From an uncultured Maricaulis sp. (GTDB lineage: Bacteria; Pseudomonadota; Alphaproteobacteria; Caulobacterales; Maricaulaceae): a stretch of DNA of 64,000 nt. The stretch is from positions 97,042 to 161,041 of the forward strand of contig NZ_CAMYLS010000013.1 in assembly GCF_947259345.1 (NCBI RefSeq). Direction: 5' to 3'. Of this stretch, positions 52,960 through 63,869 are shown in pieces. Each line of letters starts with the position of its first letter. Position 1 is the first letter of the stretch. The notes under the pieces were generated by a model that saw only the letters and a list, made by a program, of their open reading frames with translations, searched no databases and was not told the origin of the DNA. A program made the position numbers and the translations under genes.

Positions 52960-54296
52960 CGTTTGCGTCCCCGCAGTTTCGACTTCTTGATCAAGCCCTC
53001 ATACTGGTGTGCCAGCAGGTGGGACTGGATCTGGGAAACCGTGTCCATTGTCACTGACACGACGATCAGCAGGGAGGTGCCGCCGAGAGCCGTTTGCGGG
53101 CTCAGGAGCATGGGCACCATGCAGATCAGTGTCAGGTACAGCGCTCCAACCAGGGTCAGGCGGGACAGGACGTAGTCGATATATTCAGCGGTCCGCTTGC
53201 CCGGACGGATGCCGGGCAGAAAACCACCATACTTCCGCAGATTTTCGGCAGTGTCCTCAGGATTGAAGACGACCGAGGTGTAGAAGAAGCAGAAGAAGAT
53301 GATCATGGCCGCATAAAGCAGCATGAAGAGCGGCGCGCCCGGCCCGAGATAGGCCACCATCGTCTGCAGCCAATCCGGTCCGGTCTGGGACTGGAAGCTC
53401 GCAGCCGTGGCCGGCAGCAGCAGCAGGGAAGAGGCGAAGATCGGCGGAATGACGCCGGCCGTGTTCAGCTTGAGCGGCAGGAAGGAGGTGTCGCCCCCGA
53501 CCATGCGATTGCCCTGCTGACGTTTCGGATACTGGACCAGGAGGCGGCGCTGCGAGCGCTCGACGAAGACCACGAGGGCCAGGCCGATCAGGATCAGCGC
53601 GCCACCGACCAGAAGCACCGTGCCATTACCGGTGGACGAAGCCTGGGACAACGCCCCGCCGATGACCCCCGGTACCGCCGAGATAATGCCGGCGAAGATG
53701 ATCAGCGAAACGCCATTGCCGACACCGCGTGCGGTGATCTGCTCACCCAGCCACAGAAGCAGCATGGTGGCCCCCACCAGGGTAATCACGGTCGAGGCAA
53801 TGAAGAAGGGACCGGGGTTCAGGGCCAGCGCCACACCGTCACTATTGGGCGTATTCATGCCCATGGCGATGGCAAAGGCCTGACCGGTTGCCAGGACCAC
53901 CGTCAGATAACGGGTATACTGGTTGATTTGCTGACGTCCCTGCTCGCCACCTTCCTTCTTCAGCTTTTCAAGGCTGGGAATGGTGGCTGACATCAACTGC
54001 ATGATGATCGAGGCCGAGATGTACGGCATCACATTGAGCACGAAAATCGCCATGCGTTCGACGGCACCGCCGCCAAGCATGTTGAACATGGACAGGATAC
54101 CCTGCCCCTGCCCGCCCAGTGAATCGAACACACGGGCATACTGCTCCGGATCGATCCCCGGAATCGGCACGAAAGTACCGATCCGGTAGACAACCAGGAT
54201 CCCGATCGTGAACAGGATGCGTTGCTGCAGCTCCTTCGCTTTCGCGAAGGAGCTAAAGTTCATGTTCGCAGCAAGCTGTTCGGCAGCTGAAGCCAT
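52956..54296 (-). CDS. secY: Protein translocase subunit SecY
   Basis: 446 residues, ten transmembrane helices. Signatures ILVVYRIGTFVPIPGID (first helix), MPYISASIIMQLMSATIPSLEKLKKEG, the GVGNGVSLIIFAGI helix and FFCFFYTSVVFNPEDTAENLRKYGGFLPGIRPGK are all present. Channel of the Sec translocon. Follows rplO by 33 bases. Confidence 0.98.
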   Translation of the reverse strand: MASAAEQLAANMNFSSFAKAKELQQRILFTIGILVVYRIGTFVPIPGIDPEQYARVFDSLGGQGQGILSMFNMLGGGAVERMAIFVLNVMPYISASIIMQLMSATIPSLEKLKKEGGEQGRQQINQYTRYLTVVLATGQAFAIAMGMNTPNSDGVALALNPGPFFIASTVITLVGATMLLLWLGEQITARGVGNGVSLIIFAGIISAVPGVIGGALSQASSTGNGTVLLVGGALILIGLALVVFVERSQRRLLVQYPKRQQGNRMVGGDTSFLPLKLNTAGVIPPIFASSLLLLPATAASFQSQTGPDWLQTMVAYLGPGAPLFMLLYAAMIIFFCFFYTSVVFNPEDTAENLRKYGGFLPGIRPGKRTAEYIDYVLSRLTLVGALYLTLICMVPMLLSPQTALGGTSLLIVVSVTMDTVSQIQSHLLAHQYEGLIKKSKLRGRKR

Positions 54297-54329
54297 GAAG
54301 ACGTCCTTAAAAGGTCGGCGTTAAGTCGC

Positions 54330-54809
54330 TTATTCCGCGGCGTCGTCAGCCACGGCGGTGAGGGTCACCTTGCCACCGGCCTTCTCGACCGCAGCAATCG
54401 CAGTCTTGGAGGCACCGGCAATGGTGATCTCTACTTTGGACTTCAGCTCGCCCTTCGCAAGGAGGCGGATGCCGTCCAGCGCACGACGGACCAGGCCCGC
54501 CGCGATCAGGACATCGGCGTCGATCGGCTTTTTCGCGTCGATCTTGCCTTCAGCAATCGCCTTCTCGAGACGGCCGAGATTCACTTCTGCCCATGCCTTG
54601 CGGTTCGGCTTGTTGAAGCCCCGCTTCGGCAGACGCATGTGAAGCGGCATCTGACCGCCTTCGAAACCCTTGATGGCCACACCCGAACGGGATTTCTGGC
54701 CCTTGACGCCACGGCCGCCAGTCTTGCCCTTGCCGGAACCGATACCACGGCCGACGCGGGTGCGGAGCTTGGCAGCACCGTCATTGTCGCGCAGTTCATT
54801 GAGACGCAT
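54330..54809 (-). CDS. rplO: 50S ribosomal protein L15
   Basis: 159 residues from ATG 54809 (GGAG 6 bases upstream); an open extension to 54890 overlaps rpmD and is not used. N-terminal glycine-rich tail [26 protein letters not shown] and the [12 protein letters not shown] signature identify L15. C-terminal [20 protein letters not shown] is standard. Confidence 0.97.
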   Translation of the reverse strand: MRLNELRDNDGAAKLRTRVGRGIGSGKGKTGGRGVKGQKSRSGVAIKGFEGGQMPLHMRLPKRGFNKPNRKAWAEVNLGRLEKAIAEGKIDAKKPIDADVLIAAGLVRRALDGIRLLAKGELKSKVEITIAGASKTAIAAVEKAGGKVTLTAVADDAAE

Positions 54810-54849
54810 GTCGTTCTCCATTCGATGGAGCGGTTTCCCTCGTGGGGAC

Positions 54850-55035
54850 CTACTCCTCGACGATTTCCACCATGTGGCTGACCTTGGCAATCATGCCGCG
54901 GACAGACGGTGTATCTTCCAGCTCGCGCTCGCGACCGATCTTGTTGAGACCGAGGCCGACAAGCGTGGCGCGCTGATCTTTGGGGCGGCGAATGGCGCTG
55001 CCCGTCTGGCGCACGCGGATCGTGGTTTTGGCCAT
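54850..55035 (-). CDS. rpmD: 50S ribosomal protein L30
   Basis: 61 residues. [31 protein letters not shown] and [15 protein letters not shown] are the usual L30 sequences. Between rpsE and rplO, as in the spc operon. Confidence 0.97.
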   Translation of the reverse strand: MAKTTIRVRQTGSAIRRPKDQRATLVGLGLNKIGRERELEDTPSVRGMIAKVSHMVEIVEE

Positions 55036-55047
55036 TATATCCGGTCC

Positions 55048-55656
55048 TTACGCTTCGATCGCTTCCGGCGAAGACGCGCCGTCATCACGGCGGTTCACCA
55101 GATCACCAACCTTCAGACCACGCTTGGCAGCAACCGAGCGCGGGCTCGACTGCGACTTCAGCGCGTCCATTGTGGCGCGGATCATGTTGTACGGGTTGGA
55201 CGTGCCAACCGACTTGGCGACCACGTCCTGGATCCCGAGGGTTTCCAGCACAGCGCGCATCGGACCACCGGCGATGACGCCGGTACCCGGAGGCGCTGCC
55301 CGCAGGACGACCTTGCCGGCACCGTGACGGCCCTTGCCGTCATGGTGCAGGGTCCGGCCTTCGCGAAGCGGCACGCGGATCATGTTTTTCTTGGCTTCGT
55401 CGGTGGCCTTGCGGATGGCTTCCGGCACTTCGCGTGCCTTGCCCTGTCCGAAGCCGACGCGGCCTTTGGTGTCACCGACGACGACGAGGGCTGCGAACTG
55501 GAAGTTCCGGCCACCCTTCACCGTCTTGGCGACGCGGTTGATGTGGACGAGCTTGTCGACAAGTTCGTCATCGCGTTCCTGGTCGCGGTCCCGGCCACGG
55601 CCGCGGCCGCGGCCACGATCGCCGCGGTCACCGCGCTGCTCGTTCTGATGAGCCAT
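55048..55656 (-). CDS. rpsE: 30S ribosomal protein S5 with Arg/Gly/Asp-rich N-terminal extension
   Basis: 202 residues, about 35 longer than E. coli S5. The conserved part begins near residue 30 ([47 protein letters not shown]) and includes [19 protein letters not shown]. The first 28 residues are Arg/Gly/Asp-rich ([19 protein letters not shown]). Involved in translational fidelity and mRNA unwinding. Confidence 0.97.
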   Translation of the reverse strand: MAHQNEQRGDRGDRGRGRGRGRDRDQERDDELVDKLVHINRVAKTVKGGRNFQFAALVVVGDTKGRVGFGQGKAREVPEAIRKATDEAKKNMIRVPLREGRTLHHDGKGRHGAGKVVLRAAPPGTGVIAGGPMRAVLETLGIQDVVAKSVGTSNPYNMIRATMDALKSQSSPRSVAAKRGLKVGDLVNRRDDGASSPEAIEA

Positions 55657-55668
55657 ACGTCCGCTCCC

Positions 55669-56031
55669 TTAGAAGTTCAGGCCGCCCTCGCGGGCCGCCT
55701 CTGCGAGCGCTTTGACACGCCCGTGAAAGATGTAACCGCCACGGTCGAAGACGACGTCCTTGACGCCTTCCTTGACTGCGCGCTCGGCGATCAGCTTGCC
55801 GACGATCCCGGCAGCCTTCGTGTCGCAACCCTTGCCATGCTCTTTTTGAGCGGCTTCCTCGAGGGAAGAGGCGGCGACGATCGTCTTGCCCGACACATCG
55901 TCGATGAGCTGGGCATAGATGTTCTTCGAAGACCGGTAGACCGACAGCCGCGGACGGCCGTTGGCGAACTTGCGCAGACGGATCCGGGTGCGCTGGGCGC
56001 GGCGGACCGATTTTTCGCGTTGAGTTTTCAT
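55669..56031 (-). CDS. rplR: 50S ribosomal protein L18
   Basis: 120 residues. [39 protein letters not shown] and [25 protein letters not shown] are typical. Binds 5S rRNA. Shares the spc operon with rplF and rpsE. Confidence 0.97.
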   Translation of the reverse strand: MKTQREKSVRRAQRTRIRLRKFANGRPRLSVYRSSKNIYAQLIDDVSGKTIVAASSLEEAAQKEHGKGCDTKAAGIVGKLIAERAVKEGVKDVVFDRGGYIFHGRVKALAEAAREGGLNF

Positions 56032-56039
56032 CGCTCGCC

Positions 56040-56573
56040 CTACTTCTTCTTGCCTTCTTTGCGGCGGATATACTCGCCGACATATTTGATGCCCTTGCCC
56101 TTGTAGGGCTCCGGCGGACGGAAGCGGCGGATCTCGGCGGCCACCTGGCCAACGCGCTGCTTGTCAGCGCCCGTGATCTTCACCTCGGTCGGCTTGCCGA
56201 CGGCGATGGTGATGCCTTCCGGTGCGTCATAGACGACGTCATGCGACAGGCCGAGCGACAGCTTCAGGGACGTACCCTGCATCTGCGCGCGGTAACCAAC
56301 GCCCACCAGTTCGAGATTTTTCTCGTAACCAGCCGAGACACCCTGGACCAGATTGGCGACCAGGGCACGTTGCATGCCCCACATCGCGCGGGCCTTCTTG
56401 GTCTCGTCGCGCGGCTTGATGACAATGCCATCTTCGCCCTGCTCGACATTCACCTCGTCAACAAAGGTCATGGACAGTTCGCCCTTGGGACCCTTGACGG
56501 TCAGATCCGAGTCCGTGAGCGTCGCAGTGACGCCGCCGGGAACGGCGACCGGGAGTTTACCGATACGTGACAT
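56040..56573 (-). CDS. rplF: 50S ribosomal protein L6
   Basis: 177 residues. [18 protein letters not shown] and the late [24 protein letters not shown] signature identify it. Two similar domains, bound near the factor-binding site. Confidence 0.97.
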   Translation of the reverse strand: MSRIGKLPVAVPGGVTATLTDSDLTVKGPKGELSMTFVDEVNVEQGEDGIVIKPRDETKKARAMWGMQRALVANLVQGVSAGYEKNLELVGVGYRAQMQGTSLKLSLGLSHDVVYDAPEGITIAVGKPTEVKITGADKQRVGQVAAEIRRFRPPEPYKGKGIKYVGEYIRRKEGKKK

Positions 56574-56585
56574 TGGTTCGCTCCC

Positions 56586-56984
56586 TTAGCTGACGTGACA
56601 GAGGATCTCGCCGCCCACATTGGACTCACGAGCAGTCGAATCCGACATCACGCCCTTGGGCGTGGAGAGGATTGCGATGCCGAGGCCATTCTGGACGAGC
56701 GGAAGATCCTTGACGCCGGAATAGACGCGGCGGCCCGGCTTGGAGATACGCTTGATCTCCGAAATCACCGAGTCACCTTCGAAATACTTCAGTTCGATCT
56801 CGAACTCTTTCAGGCCGGTCGGCATTTCAACTTCCGCATAATCGCGGATGTAGCCTTCCGACTTGAGGACGTCGAGCACGCGGCGGCGCAGGGCCGAGGC
56901 CGGCGTGTTGACGTTCCGCTTGTTGCGCATGAGCGCATTGCGGATACGGGTCAGCATATCGCCGAGAGGATCGTTCACAGACAT
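56586..56984 (-). CDS. rpsH: 30S ribosomal protein S8
   Basis: 132 residues. [26 protein letters not shown] and the [16 protein letters not shown] end, plus [15 protein letters not shown], are diagnostic. In E. coli S8 represses the spc operon; no regulatory site was identified here. Confidence 0.97.
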   Translation of the reverse strand: MSVNDPLGDMLTRIRNALMRNKRNVNTPASALRRRVLDVLKSEGYIRDYAEVEMPTGLKEFEIELKYFEGDSVISEIKRISKPGRRVYSGVKDLPLVQNGLGIAILSTPKGVMSDSTARESNVGGEILCHVS

Positions 56985-57000
56985 GTCCTGGTCTCCTCTC

Positions 57001-57306
57001 TTACCAGCTCGACTTGACCATGCCCGGGATCATTCCCTGGCTGGCCAGATCACGCAGCGCGATACGCGACATGCGGAGCTTGCGATAGAATGCGCGCGGA
57101 CGGCCGGTGATCTCACACCGGTTCCGGATACGCGTGACTGCAGAATTGCGCGGCAGTTCAGCCAGCTTCAGCTGAGCAGCAAAACGCTCCTCAACCGGCA
57201 ATTCCTTGTTACGTGCGATCGACTTGAGCTGTTCACGCTTGGCCGCATAACGCTTGGCCAGGCGCGCACGTTTCAAGTTGCGCTCGATTGCGGAAGTTTT
57301 CGCCAT
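57001..57306 (-). CDS. rpsN: 30S ribosomal protein S14 (zinc-free, C- type)
   Basis: 101 residues with one Cys only ([27 protein letters not shown]), so it is the non-zinc form. N-terminal [24 protein letters not shown] is typical. Between rplE and rpsH. Confidence 0.97.
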   Translation of the reverse strand: MAKTSAIERNLKRARLAKRYAAKREQLKSIARNKELPVEERFAAQLKLAELPRNSAVTRIRNRCEITGRPRAFYRKLRMSRIALRDLASQGMIPGMVKSSW

Positions 57307-57355
57307 TTAAGTCCTCCTGCGTGCAAAGCCCGAACGGCTTTGCTCTCCTGCTGCG

Positions 57356-57916
57356 TTAGTTCGTAAAGGGGAAATCGAACTCGGCCAGCAGGGCCTTCGC
57401 TTCCTCATCATTGTCGGCGGTGGTGCAGACAACGATATCCATACCCCGGATTTTCTCGACCTTGTCGTAGTCGATTTCCGGGAACACGATATGTTCCTTG
57501 AGACCCATCGCGTAATTGCCGCGACCATCGAAGCTCTTACCATTGAGCCCACGGAAGTCACGCACACGCGGCAGGGCGATCGTGATCAGGCGATCCAGGA
57601 ATTCGTACATACGATCCTGGCGCAGGGTCACTTTCGCGCCGATCACCTGCTCCTCACGGAGCTTGAAGCCCGCGATGGACTTCTTGGCGACCGTCTTGAC
57701 CGGCTTCTGGCCGGAAATGGCTTCGAGGTCTTCCAGGGCACCCTTGATCTTCTTGGAGTCCTGGGAGGCCTCACCAACACCCATATTGATCACGATCTTG
57801 TCGAGACGCGGGATCTGCAGGTCGTTGGCATAACCGAATTTTTCCTTCATCGCCGCACGAATTGCTTCGTTATACTTGGCGCGAAGACGCGGTGTGTAGG
57901 TGGCGGTATCAGACAT
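57356..57916 (-). CDS. rplE: 50S ribosomal protein L5
   Basis: 186 residues from ATG 57916; the start overlaps the rplX end by 8 bases. [43 protein letters not shown], and [21 protein letters not shown] are diagnostic. Binds 5S rRNA. Confidence 0.97.
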   Translation of the reverse strand: MSDTATYTPRLRAKYNEAIRAAMKEKFGYANDLQIPRLDKIVINMGVGEASQDSKKIKGALEDLEAISGQKPVKTVAKKSIAGFKLREEQVIGAKVTLRQDRMYEFLDRLITIALPRVRDFRGLNGKSFDGRGNYAMGLKEHIVFPEIDYDKVEKIRGMDIVVCTTADNDEEAKALLAEFDFPFTN

Positions 57917-58223
57917 CGATAACCTCGCCCGAGCTCTTGGCGACGCGCACTTTCTTGCCGTCTTCAGTCTTGAAGCCGACACGTGTCGCCTCGCCGGTTT
58001 TCGGATCAGCCACAGCCACGTTCGACACGTGGATGGAGGCTTCCTTTTCCTTGATGCCGCCCTGGTCGGTCTGCGTCGCGCGGGTGTGGCGCTTAACCAC
58101 ATTCACGCCGGACACAATGACACGATCCTCGGTCGGCAGCACCTTGGTGACTTCGCCGGTCTTGCCTTTGTCACGGCCGGCGAGAATGACGACTTTGTCG
58201 CCCTTCTTGATCTTGGCAGCCAT
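57909..58223 (-). CDS. rplX: 50S ribosomal protein L24
   Basis: 104 residues. [27 protein letters not shown] is the KOW motif, and the [33 protein letters not shown] part is typical. The TGA-ATG of rplN and rplX share one base (TAATG). Assembly initiator. Confidence 0.97.
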   Translation of the reverse strand: MAAKIKKGDKVVILAGRDKGKTGEVTKVLPTEDRVIVSGVNVVKRHTRATQTDQGGIKEKEASIHVSNVAVADPKTGEATRVGFKTEDGKKVRVAKSSGEVIDV

Positions 58224-58591
58224 TACAGCACCTCCGGCGCCAGCGACACGATCTTCATGTGGTTCTTGCCACGCAGTTCGCGCGGAACCGGCCCGAAGAT
58301 ACGCGTGCCGAGCGGCTCGTTATTGTTGTTGATAATCACAGCCGCGTTGCCATCGAAGCGAATGACGGAACCGTCCTTGCGCTTGATGTCCTTGGCCACG
58401 CGAACGACGACGGCCTTGCGGACATCACCCTTCTTCACGCGACCACGCGGGATAGCTTCCTTGACCGAGACGACAATGATGTCGCCGACGTGGGCATAGC
58501 GACGCTTGGCACCGCCGAGCACCTTGATGCACTGCACACGGCGGGCGCCAGAATTGTCAGCCACGTCCAGATTGGTTTGCATCTGGATCAT
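58223..58591 (-). CDS. rplN: 50S ribosomal protein L14
   Basis: 122 residues, [27 protein letters not shown] and [33 protein letters not shown], typical L14. Sits at the subunit interface. Confidence 0.98.
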   Translation of the reverse strand: MIQMQTNLDVADNSGARRVQCIKVLGGAKRRYAHVGDIIVVSVKEAIPRGRVKKGDVRKAVVVRVAKDIKRKDGSVIRFDGNAAVIINNNNEPLGTRIFGPVPRELRGKNHMKIVSLAPEVL

Positions 58592-58632
58592 CGCAGATCC
58601 TCCTTAGGAAAGGATGGGTCTCCTTGTCGGGC

Positions 58633-58869
58633 CTAGGCCGCGACCGGGACCACCTCCCACCGCTTCAGTTTCGACTTGGGTGCACATTCCTGAATCTGGA
58701 CCTGGTCACCCACCTTGAACGCATTGGCTTCGTCATGCGCGTGGTAACGCTTGGTGCGGCGGACCGTCTTGCGCAGCAGCGGGTGGAGGAAAGTCCGTTC
58801 CACACGCACCACGATGGTCTTGGCACCTTTGTCACTCACTACGACGCCTTGCAGGATACGCTTCGGCAT
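58633..58869 (-). CDS. rpsQ: 30S ribosomal protein S17
   Basis: 78 residues. [45 protein letters not shown] matches S17. Follows rpmC by 2 bases. Usual OB fold. Confidence 0.97.
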   Translation of the reverse strand: MPKRILQGVVVSDKGAKTIVVRVERTFLHPLLRKTVRRTKRYHAHDEANAFKVGDQVQIQECAPKSKLKRWEVVPVAA

Positions 58870-58871
58870 CG

Positions 58872-59078
58872 CTAGCTCCCTTGCTCTACGTGCGATTTAC
58901 GCTCGGTCTGGACCGTCTGGATACGCGCGATATCGCGGCGGATCTGGCCATAGCGAGCGGTGTTTTCCATCTGGCCGGAGGCCTGCTGGAACCGCAGCTT
59001 GAATTGTTCTTCCTTCAGCTTCAGGAGCGTGTCCTTCAGCTGATCTTCGGTCATGGCGCGAACGTCAACGGGTTTCAT
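58872..59078 (-). CDS. rpmC: 50S ribosomal protein L29
   Basis: 68 residues from ATG 59078. [31 protein letters not shown] and [22 protein letters not shown] are typical L29, a two-helix protein at the tunnel exit. Longer open frame to 59327 overlaps rplP and is not used. Confidence 0.97.
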   Translation of the reverse strand: MKPVDVRAMTEDQLKDTLLKLKEEQFKLRFQQASGQMENTARYGQIRRDIARIQTVQTERKSHVEQGS

Positions 59079-59091
59079 CGTTGTGTTCTCC

Positions 59092-59505
59092 CTATTCGCC
59101 CAAACGGGCGACGATTTTGGTCTTGACCGGCAGCTTTGCCGCGCCCAGCTCGAGAGCTTCGCGCGCAACATTTTCGGGAACACCGTCGATCTCGAACATG
59201 ATGCGGCCAGGTTTGACCTTGCACGCCCAAAACTCGGGCGAGCCCTTACCTTTACCCATCCGGACTTCGGTCGGTTTCTTGGAAACCGGTACGTCCGGGA
59301 AGATGCGGATCCACACGCGACCTGCACGCTTCATGTGGCGAGTAATCGCCCGACGCGTGGCTTCGATCTGACGCGCGGTAACGCGTTCCGGCTGGAGCGC
59401 CTTGAGGCCGTAGGAGCCGAAGTTCAGCGTATAGCCACCCTTCGCAGCACCCTTGATACGGCCTTTGTGCGCCTTGCGGAATTTCGTGCGTTTCGGTTGC
59501 AGCAT
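59092..59505 (-). CDS. rplP: 50S ribosomal protein L16
   Basis: 137 residues. [24 protein letters not shown], then [26 protein letters not shown] and GTGKG-like segments (here [28 protein letters not shown]) identify it. Binds tRNA near the A site. Confidence 0.98.
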   Translation of the reverse strand: MLQPKRTKFRKAHKGRIKGAAKGGYTLNFGSYGLKALQPERVTARQIEATRRAITRHMKRAGRVWIRIFPDVPVSKKPTEVRMGKGKGSPEFWACKVKPGRIMFEIDGVPENVAREALELGAAKLPVKTKIVARLGE

Positions 59506-59516
59506 GGCTGATTTCC

Positions 59517-60221
59517 TTACGCGGCTTGGCGGCCCGAACGGGCGCGCTGCTCACCCGACTCCTGGAGACGACGCTCCTGGGCATTCGGGTCATGTTCCAT
59601 GATCTCGCCTTTGTAAATCCAGACCTTGATACCGATGATACCCATCGCGGTCTTGGCTTCGGCGGTTCCGTAATCGATGTCGGCGCGCAGCGTATGAAGC
59701 GGCACGGAGCCCTCATTATACTGCTCGGTACGGGCAATTTCCGCACCGCCGAGACGACCACCGCAGACGATCTTGCAGCCCTTGGCGCCCATGCGCATCG
59801 CCGACTGCATCGAGCGCTTCATTGCGCGGCGGAAAGCCACACGACGCTCGAGCTGCTGGGCGATGGACTCGGCGACCAGGGTCGCGTCGATTTCCGGCTT
59901 GCGCACTTCAACGAGGTTCAGGAAAACCTCGCCGTCGACCATTTTCGACAACTCCTTGCGGAGAGTCTCGATGTCCGAACCCTTCTTGCCGATCACCACA
60001 CCCGGACGAGCCGTGTGGACGGTGACGCGGCACTTCTTGTGCGGGCGCTCGATGACGATCTTCGACACGCTGGCATTCTTCAGACGCTGCTTGAGCATCT
60101 TCCGGATCTTGATGTCCTCGTGGAGCAGCTTGGCGTATTCACCAGCGCCGGCATACCAACGGGACTCCCAGGTGCGGTTGACGCCGAGGCGCAGACCGAT
60201 CGGATTGACTTTCTGACCCAT
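59517..60221 (-). CDS. rpsC: 30S ribosomal protein S3
   Basis: 234 residues. [24 protein letters not shown] domain with [20 protein letters not shown], and [33 protein letters not shown] are diagnostic. ATG overlaps the rplV TGA by one base (TGATG). Mildly extended C-terminus. Confidence 0.98.
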   Translation of the reverse strand: MGQKVNPIGLRLGVNRTWESRWYAGAGEYAKLLHEDIKIRKMLKQRLKNASVSKIVIERPHKKCRVTVHTARPGVVIGKKGSDIETLRKELSKMVDGEVFLNLVEVRKPEIDATLVAESIAQQLERRVAFRRAMKRSMQSAMRMGAKGCKIVCGGRLGGAEIARTEQYNEGSVPLHTLRADIDYGTAEAKTAMGIIGIKVWIYKGEIMEHDPNAQERRLQESGEQRARSGRQAA

Positions 60222-60601
60222 CAGGCGGCCTCCTCGACTTCGCGCACCACGATGGTGAGCTCGGAAAACGGCTTCAGGATCTTGGCGCCGCGACCGCGTG
60301 CCCGAGCCCGAAAGCGTTTCATGACCAGGTTCTTGCCGACAAAGGCTTCCGACACGACAAGGCTGTCGATGTCGAGGCCGTGATTATTCTCGGCATTGGC
60401 AATCGCGGACTCGAGGGTCTTCTTGACTTCCTTGGAGATCCGCTTGCGCGAAAATTCCAGATCGGCCAGGGCACGCTCGACCTTTTTGCCGCGGATGAGC
60501 GCAGCAACAAGGTTCAGCTTTTGCGGGCTGGTGCGGATCATCCGCAGCTTGGCGCGCGCTTCATTGTCAGCGACGCGACGGGGATTGGCAGACTGTCCCA
60601 T
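60221..60601 (-). CDS. rplV: 50S ribosomal protein L22
   Basis: 126 residues. [41 protein letters not shown] and the late [25 protein letters not shown] are L22 signatures. Lines the exit tunnel. Confidence 0.98.
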   Translation of the reverse strand: MGQSANPRRVADNEARAKLRMIRTSPQKLNLVAALIRGKKVERALADLEFSRKRISKEVKKTLESAIANAENNHGLDIDSLVVSEAFVGKNLVMKRFRARARGRGAKILKPFSELTIVVREVEEAA

Positions 60602-60604
60602 CGC

Positions 60605-60883
60605 TTATCTCCGCTTGGCTTTTTTATCCGCAGCGTGACCGTAATAGGTCCGCGACGGGGCGAATTCACCGAGCTTGTGGCCGACCATGTCTTCGGTCAC
60701 GAGCACAGGCACGAACTTGTTGCCGTTGTGAACCTGGAAGGTCAGGCCCACGAATTGCGGCATGATGGTAGAACGGCGCGACCAGGTCTTGATCGCTTGC
60801 TTGCGTCCGCCCTCGTGCGACTTTTCCGCTTTTTTCAGCAGATAGCCGTCGACGAACGGACCTTTCCAGACAGAGCGAGGCAT
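60605..60883 (-). CDS. rpsS: 30S ribosomal protein S19
   Basis: 92 residues from ATG 60883. [42 protein letters not shown] and [18 protein letters not shown] are diagnostic. Contacts S13 in the head. 10 bases after rplB. Confidence 0.98.
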   Translation of the reverse strand: MPRSVWKGPFVDGYLLKKAEKSHEGGRKQAIKTWSRRSTIMPQFVGLTFQVHNGNKFVPVLVTEDMVGHKLGEFAPSRTYYGHAADKKAKRR

Positions 60884-60893
60884 CGTCTGCTCC

Positions 60894-61730
60894 CTATCGC
60901 TTCTTGCGCTCGTGGCGCGAGCGGATGATGAACTTGTCGGTCGACTTGTTCTTGCGCGTCTTGGCACCCTTGGTCGGCTTGCCCCACGGGGTCACCGGAT
61001 GGCGACCACCAGAGGTGCGGCCTTCACCACCACCATGCGGGTGGTCGACCGGGTTCATGACAACGCCGCGAACAGACGGACGCTTGCCGAGATGGCGATT
61101 GCGACCGGCCTTGCCGAGGTTGATGTTGAGGTGGTCCGGGTTGGAAACCGCACCGACCGTCGCCATGCACTTGTCCGAGACCATGCGCAGTTCGCCAGAT
61201 GCCAGACGGATCTGGGCGTAGCCGGCATCGCGGCCGACCAGCTGCACATAGGCACCGGCGGAACGAGCGATCTGACCACCCTTCTCCGGCTTCATCTCGA
61301 CATTGTGAAGGATCGTACCAACCGGCACGGCCTTCAGCGGCATGGCATTGCCCGGCTTCACATCGGCCTTGGCAGACGCGATTACCGTGTCGCCTTCGGA
61401 AAGGCGCTGCGGAGCCAGGATATAGGCCTTTTCGCCGTCCTCATACTTGATGAGGGCGATGAAAGCCGTCCGGTTCGGATCATATTCCAGGCGCTCGACG
61501 GTCGCGGGCATGTCCCACTTGCGACGCTTGAAATCGACCAGGCGATAAAGACGCTTCGCGCCACCGCCACGCCGGCGGGCCGTGATGCGACCCATATTAT
61601 TGCGCCCACCGCTCTTGGTGAGGCCTTCGACCAGTGTTTTCTCAGGGCGTCCCTTGTGCAGGGCGGAACGATCCACCAGCACGAGGGCACGGCGGCCCGG
61701 AGAGGTCGGTTTGAATGTTTTCAACGCCAT
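60894..61730 (-). CDS. rplB: 50S ribosomal protein L2
   Basis: 278 residues. [45 protein letters not shown], and [39 protein letters not shown] contain the His-rich loop. Central for the peptidyl transferase centre. Confidence 0.98.
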   Translation of the reverse strand: MALKTFKPTSPGRRALVLVDRSALHKGRPEKTLVEGLTKSGGRNNMGRITARRRGGGAKRLYRLVDFKRRKWDMPATVERLEYDPNRTAFIALIKYEDGEKAYILAPQRLSEGDTVIASAKADVKPGNAMPLKAVPVGTILHNVEMKPEKGGQIARSAGAYVQLVGRDAGYAQIRLASGELRMVSDKCMATVGAVSNPDHLNINLGKAGRNRHLGKRPSVRGVVMNPVDHPHGGGEGRTSGGRHPVTPWGKPTKGAKTRKNKSTDKFIIRSRHERKKR

Positions 61731-61731
61731 C

Positions 61732-62028
61732 TTACAGACCCGTCGTCACGTCGATCGAGTGACCCTCTTCGAGAGTCACGACCGCTTTCTTCTGGTCATT
61801 GCGGCGACCGGGCACACCCCGGAAGCGCTTGCTCTTTCCGTGAACCTTGGTGGTGTTCACAGCCGTCACCTTCACCTTGAAGAGCTTCTCGACCGCATCA
61901 GCGATCTCGGCCTTGTTGGCGGAGAGCGGCACGAAGAAGACCACCTTGTTCTCTTCCGAGAGCAGGGTCGACTTTTCGGTGATCACCGGGCTCAGGATCG
62001 TGTCGTAATGGTGCGCAGCAGCCGACAT
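61732..62028 (-). CDS. rplW: 50S ribosomal protein L23
   Basis: 98 residues. [43 protein letters not shown] and [10 protein letters not shown] are typical. Docking site for trigger factor and SRP at the tunnel exit. One base after rplD. Confidence 0.97.
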   Translation of the reverse strand: MSAAAHHYDTILSPVITEKSTLLSEENKVVFFVPLSANKAEIADAVEKLFKVKVTAVNTTKVHGKSKRFRGVPGRRNDQKKAVVTLEEGHSIDVTTGL

Positions 62029-62029
62029 C

Positions 62030-62665
62030 TTATGCCTCCTTCGCGCTGAGGCGGGCGTGGATCTGTTCCACGGCAGCCTTCGTCAGCACCAGGGTGTCGC
62101 GACGCAGCACGTCATAGACGTTGAGACCCTGGGCGGGCAGCACGTCAATGCACGGCAGGTTGCGAGCCGCCTTGGCAAAATTCTCGTTTACTTCGGCGCC
62201 CGAGATGACCAGGGCATTGGAAATGCCCAGACCTTCAAAGGACGTGCGAAGCGCCTTGGTCTGCGGGGCGTCGAGTGCAGCATCGTCGATGACGATGAGC
62301 GACTTGGCGCCGAGCTTGGCCGACAGCGCATGGCGCAGGCCAAGCGCGCGGACCTTCTTGGGAAGCTCGTGAGCATGGCTGCGGACGCGCGGACCGTGTG
62401 CCTTGCCGCCGCCAACGAATTGCGGAGCGGACCGGGCACCGTGACGGGCCCCGCCGCCGCCTTTCTGGCGACCGAACTTCTTCTTCGTGCGGGCAATCTC
62501 GGAGCGGCCGAGCGTTTTGTGCGTGCCTTGCTGGCGGGCTGCCAGCTGCCACTTCACAACGCGCTGCAGGAGGTCGGAGCGCACCTCTTCAATGCCGAAG
62601 ACGGCATCGTCGAGATCGATGGCACCGGCGTCCTTCGCCGCGAGGGTTTTGACCTCGATCTTCAT
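62030..62665 (-). CDS. rplD: 50S ribosomal protein L4
   Basis: 211 residues. [46 protein letters not shown] is the extended loop with the conserved glycines, followed by [18 protein letters not shown]. In E. coli L4 also regulates the S10 operon. ATG overlaps the rplC TGA. Confidence 0.98.
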   Translation of the reverse strand: MKIEVKTLAAKDAGAIDLDDAVFGIEEVRSDLLQRVVKWQLAARQQGTHKTLGRSEIARTKKKFGRQKGGGGARHGARSAPQFVGGGKAHGPRVRSHAHELPKKVRALGLRHALSAKLGAKSLIVIDDAALDAPQTKALRTSFEGLGISNALVISGAEVNENFAKAARNLPCIDVLPAQGLNVYDVLRRDTLVLTKAAVEQIHARLSAKEA

Positions 62666-63468
62666 GCTTGCGTTCCTTCTTCACCGTCAGCCGCAGCTTC
62701 CGGGGCCGCGTTGTCGGCGTCAGCCGGAGCAGCCTCATTCCCAACCACTTCGGTCGGCGCCGGCGCGTTCAGCTCGTCCAGCGTACGGAACTTGCCCGGA
62801 ACCGGGAGTTCAGCATCGCCATGACCCTTGACCGCGTCGCGAAGCTCGACCCAGCCGCCAGCTGATCCGGGAACGGCGCCCTTGACCAGGACAATGCCGC
62901 GCTCGACGTCAACACGAACGACTTCGATATTCTGCGTGGTCACGCGGACAGCGCCCATGTGACCGGCCATTTTCTTGCCCTTGAAGACCTTGCCCGGATC
63001 CTGACACTGGCCGGTCGAACCATGCGAACGGTGCGAGATTGACACACCGTGCGTGGCTCGAAGGCCGCCAAAACCGTGGCGCTTCATGGCCCCTGCAAAA
63101 CCCTTACCGATCGAGATGCCGGCAACATCCACTTTCTGCCCGGGGACGAAATGGTCCGCGGTCAGCTCGGAGCCGACTTCAATCAGCGCGTCTTCGGCGA
63201 CGCGGAATTCGACCATCTTGCGCTTGGGCGCAACCTTGGCCTTGGCGAAGTGACCGCGCAGCGCCTTCGGCGTCCGCTTGGCCTTGGCTTCCCCGGCACC
63301 CAGCTGGAGCGCCACATAGCCGTCCCGCTCAGCGGTCTTGTGAGACACGACCTGGACGTTGTCCATGTGCAGCACTGTGCAGGGCACGTGCGAGCCGTCT
63401 TCGGCGAAAATACGCGTCATGCCCAGCTTGCGGGCGATCACGCCTGTTCTGCGATCTTCCTGGCGCAT
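62662..63468 (-). CDS. rplC: 50S ribosomal protein L3 with acidic C-terminal extension
   Basis: 268 residues from ATG 63468. [75 protein letters not shown] are diagnostic of L3. The last ~45 residues are an Ala/Glu/Asp-rich tail ([21 protein letters not shown]...) absent from E. coli L3. Confidence 0.97.
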   Translation of the reverse strand: MRQEDRRTGVIARKLGMTRIFAEDGSHVPCTVLHMDNVQVVSHKTAERDGYVALQLGAGEAKAKRTPKALRGHFAKAKVAPKRKMVEFRVAEDALIEVGSELTADHFVPGQKVDVAGISIGKGFAGAMKRHGFGGLRATHGVSISHRSHGSTGQCQDPGKVFKGKKMAGHMGAVRVTTQNIEVVRVDVERGIVLVKGAVPGSAGGWVELRDAVKGHGDAELPVPGKFRTLDELNAPAPTEVVGNEAAPADADNAAPEAAADGEEGTQA

Positions 63469-63472
63469 AATC

Positions 63473-63787
63473 CTACGCTCCCAGCTTGATCTCGACGTCC
63501 ACACCGGCCGACAGGTCGAGCTTCATCAGCGCGTCCACGGTTTGCGGGGTGGGGTCGACAATGTCGAGAAGGCGCTTGTGCGTCCGGATTTCGAACTGCT
63601 CGCGCGACTTCTTGTCGATGTGCGGCGAGCGCAGCACCGTGAATTTCTCGATGCGCGTCGGCAGCGGAATCGGGCCACGGACGTTGGCGCCCGTGCGCTT
63701 GGCTGTCGAAACGATCTCCCGGGTGGAATTATCCAGAACCCGGTGATCGAACGCCTTAAGGCGAATGCGGATGTTTTGACGTTCCAT
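63473..63787 (-). CDS. rpsJ: 30S ribosomal protein S10
   Basis: 104 residues from ATG 63787; TTG 63790 precedes it. [66 protein letters not shown] is diagnostic. S10 is also NusE, which works with NusB in antitermination. First gene of the S10 cluster, 82 bases after tuf. Confidence 0.98.
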   Translation of the reverse strand: MERQNIRIRLKAFDHRVLDNSTREIVSTAKRTGANVRGPIPLPTRIEKFTVLRSPHIDKKSREQFEIRTHKRLLDIVDPTPQTVDALMKLDLSAGVDVEIKLGA

Positions 63788-63827
63788 CAAACCGATCCCG
63801 TTTCTTAACTTTCAAAAAGAGCAAACC

Positions 63828-63853
63828 GGGGCGGCAGGTTCAGCCACCGCCCC
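63828..63853 (-). other. Hairpin between tuf and rpsJ
   Basis: Stem GGGGCGG / CCGCCCC with a 12-base loop. On the minus strand a TTTTT run begins 9 bases after the stem, which is too far for a standard terminator. May be a weak attenuator separating tuf from the S10 genes. Confidence 0.45.
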
Positions 63854-63869
63854 GATCGGATTGCGTAGT

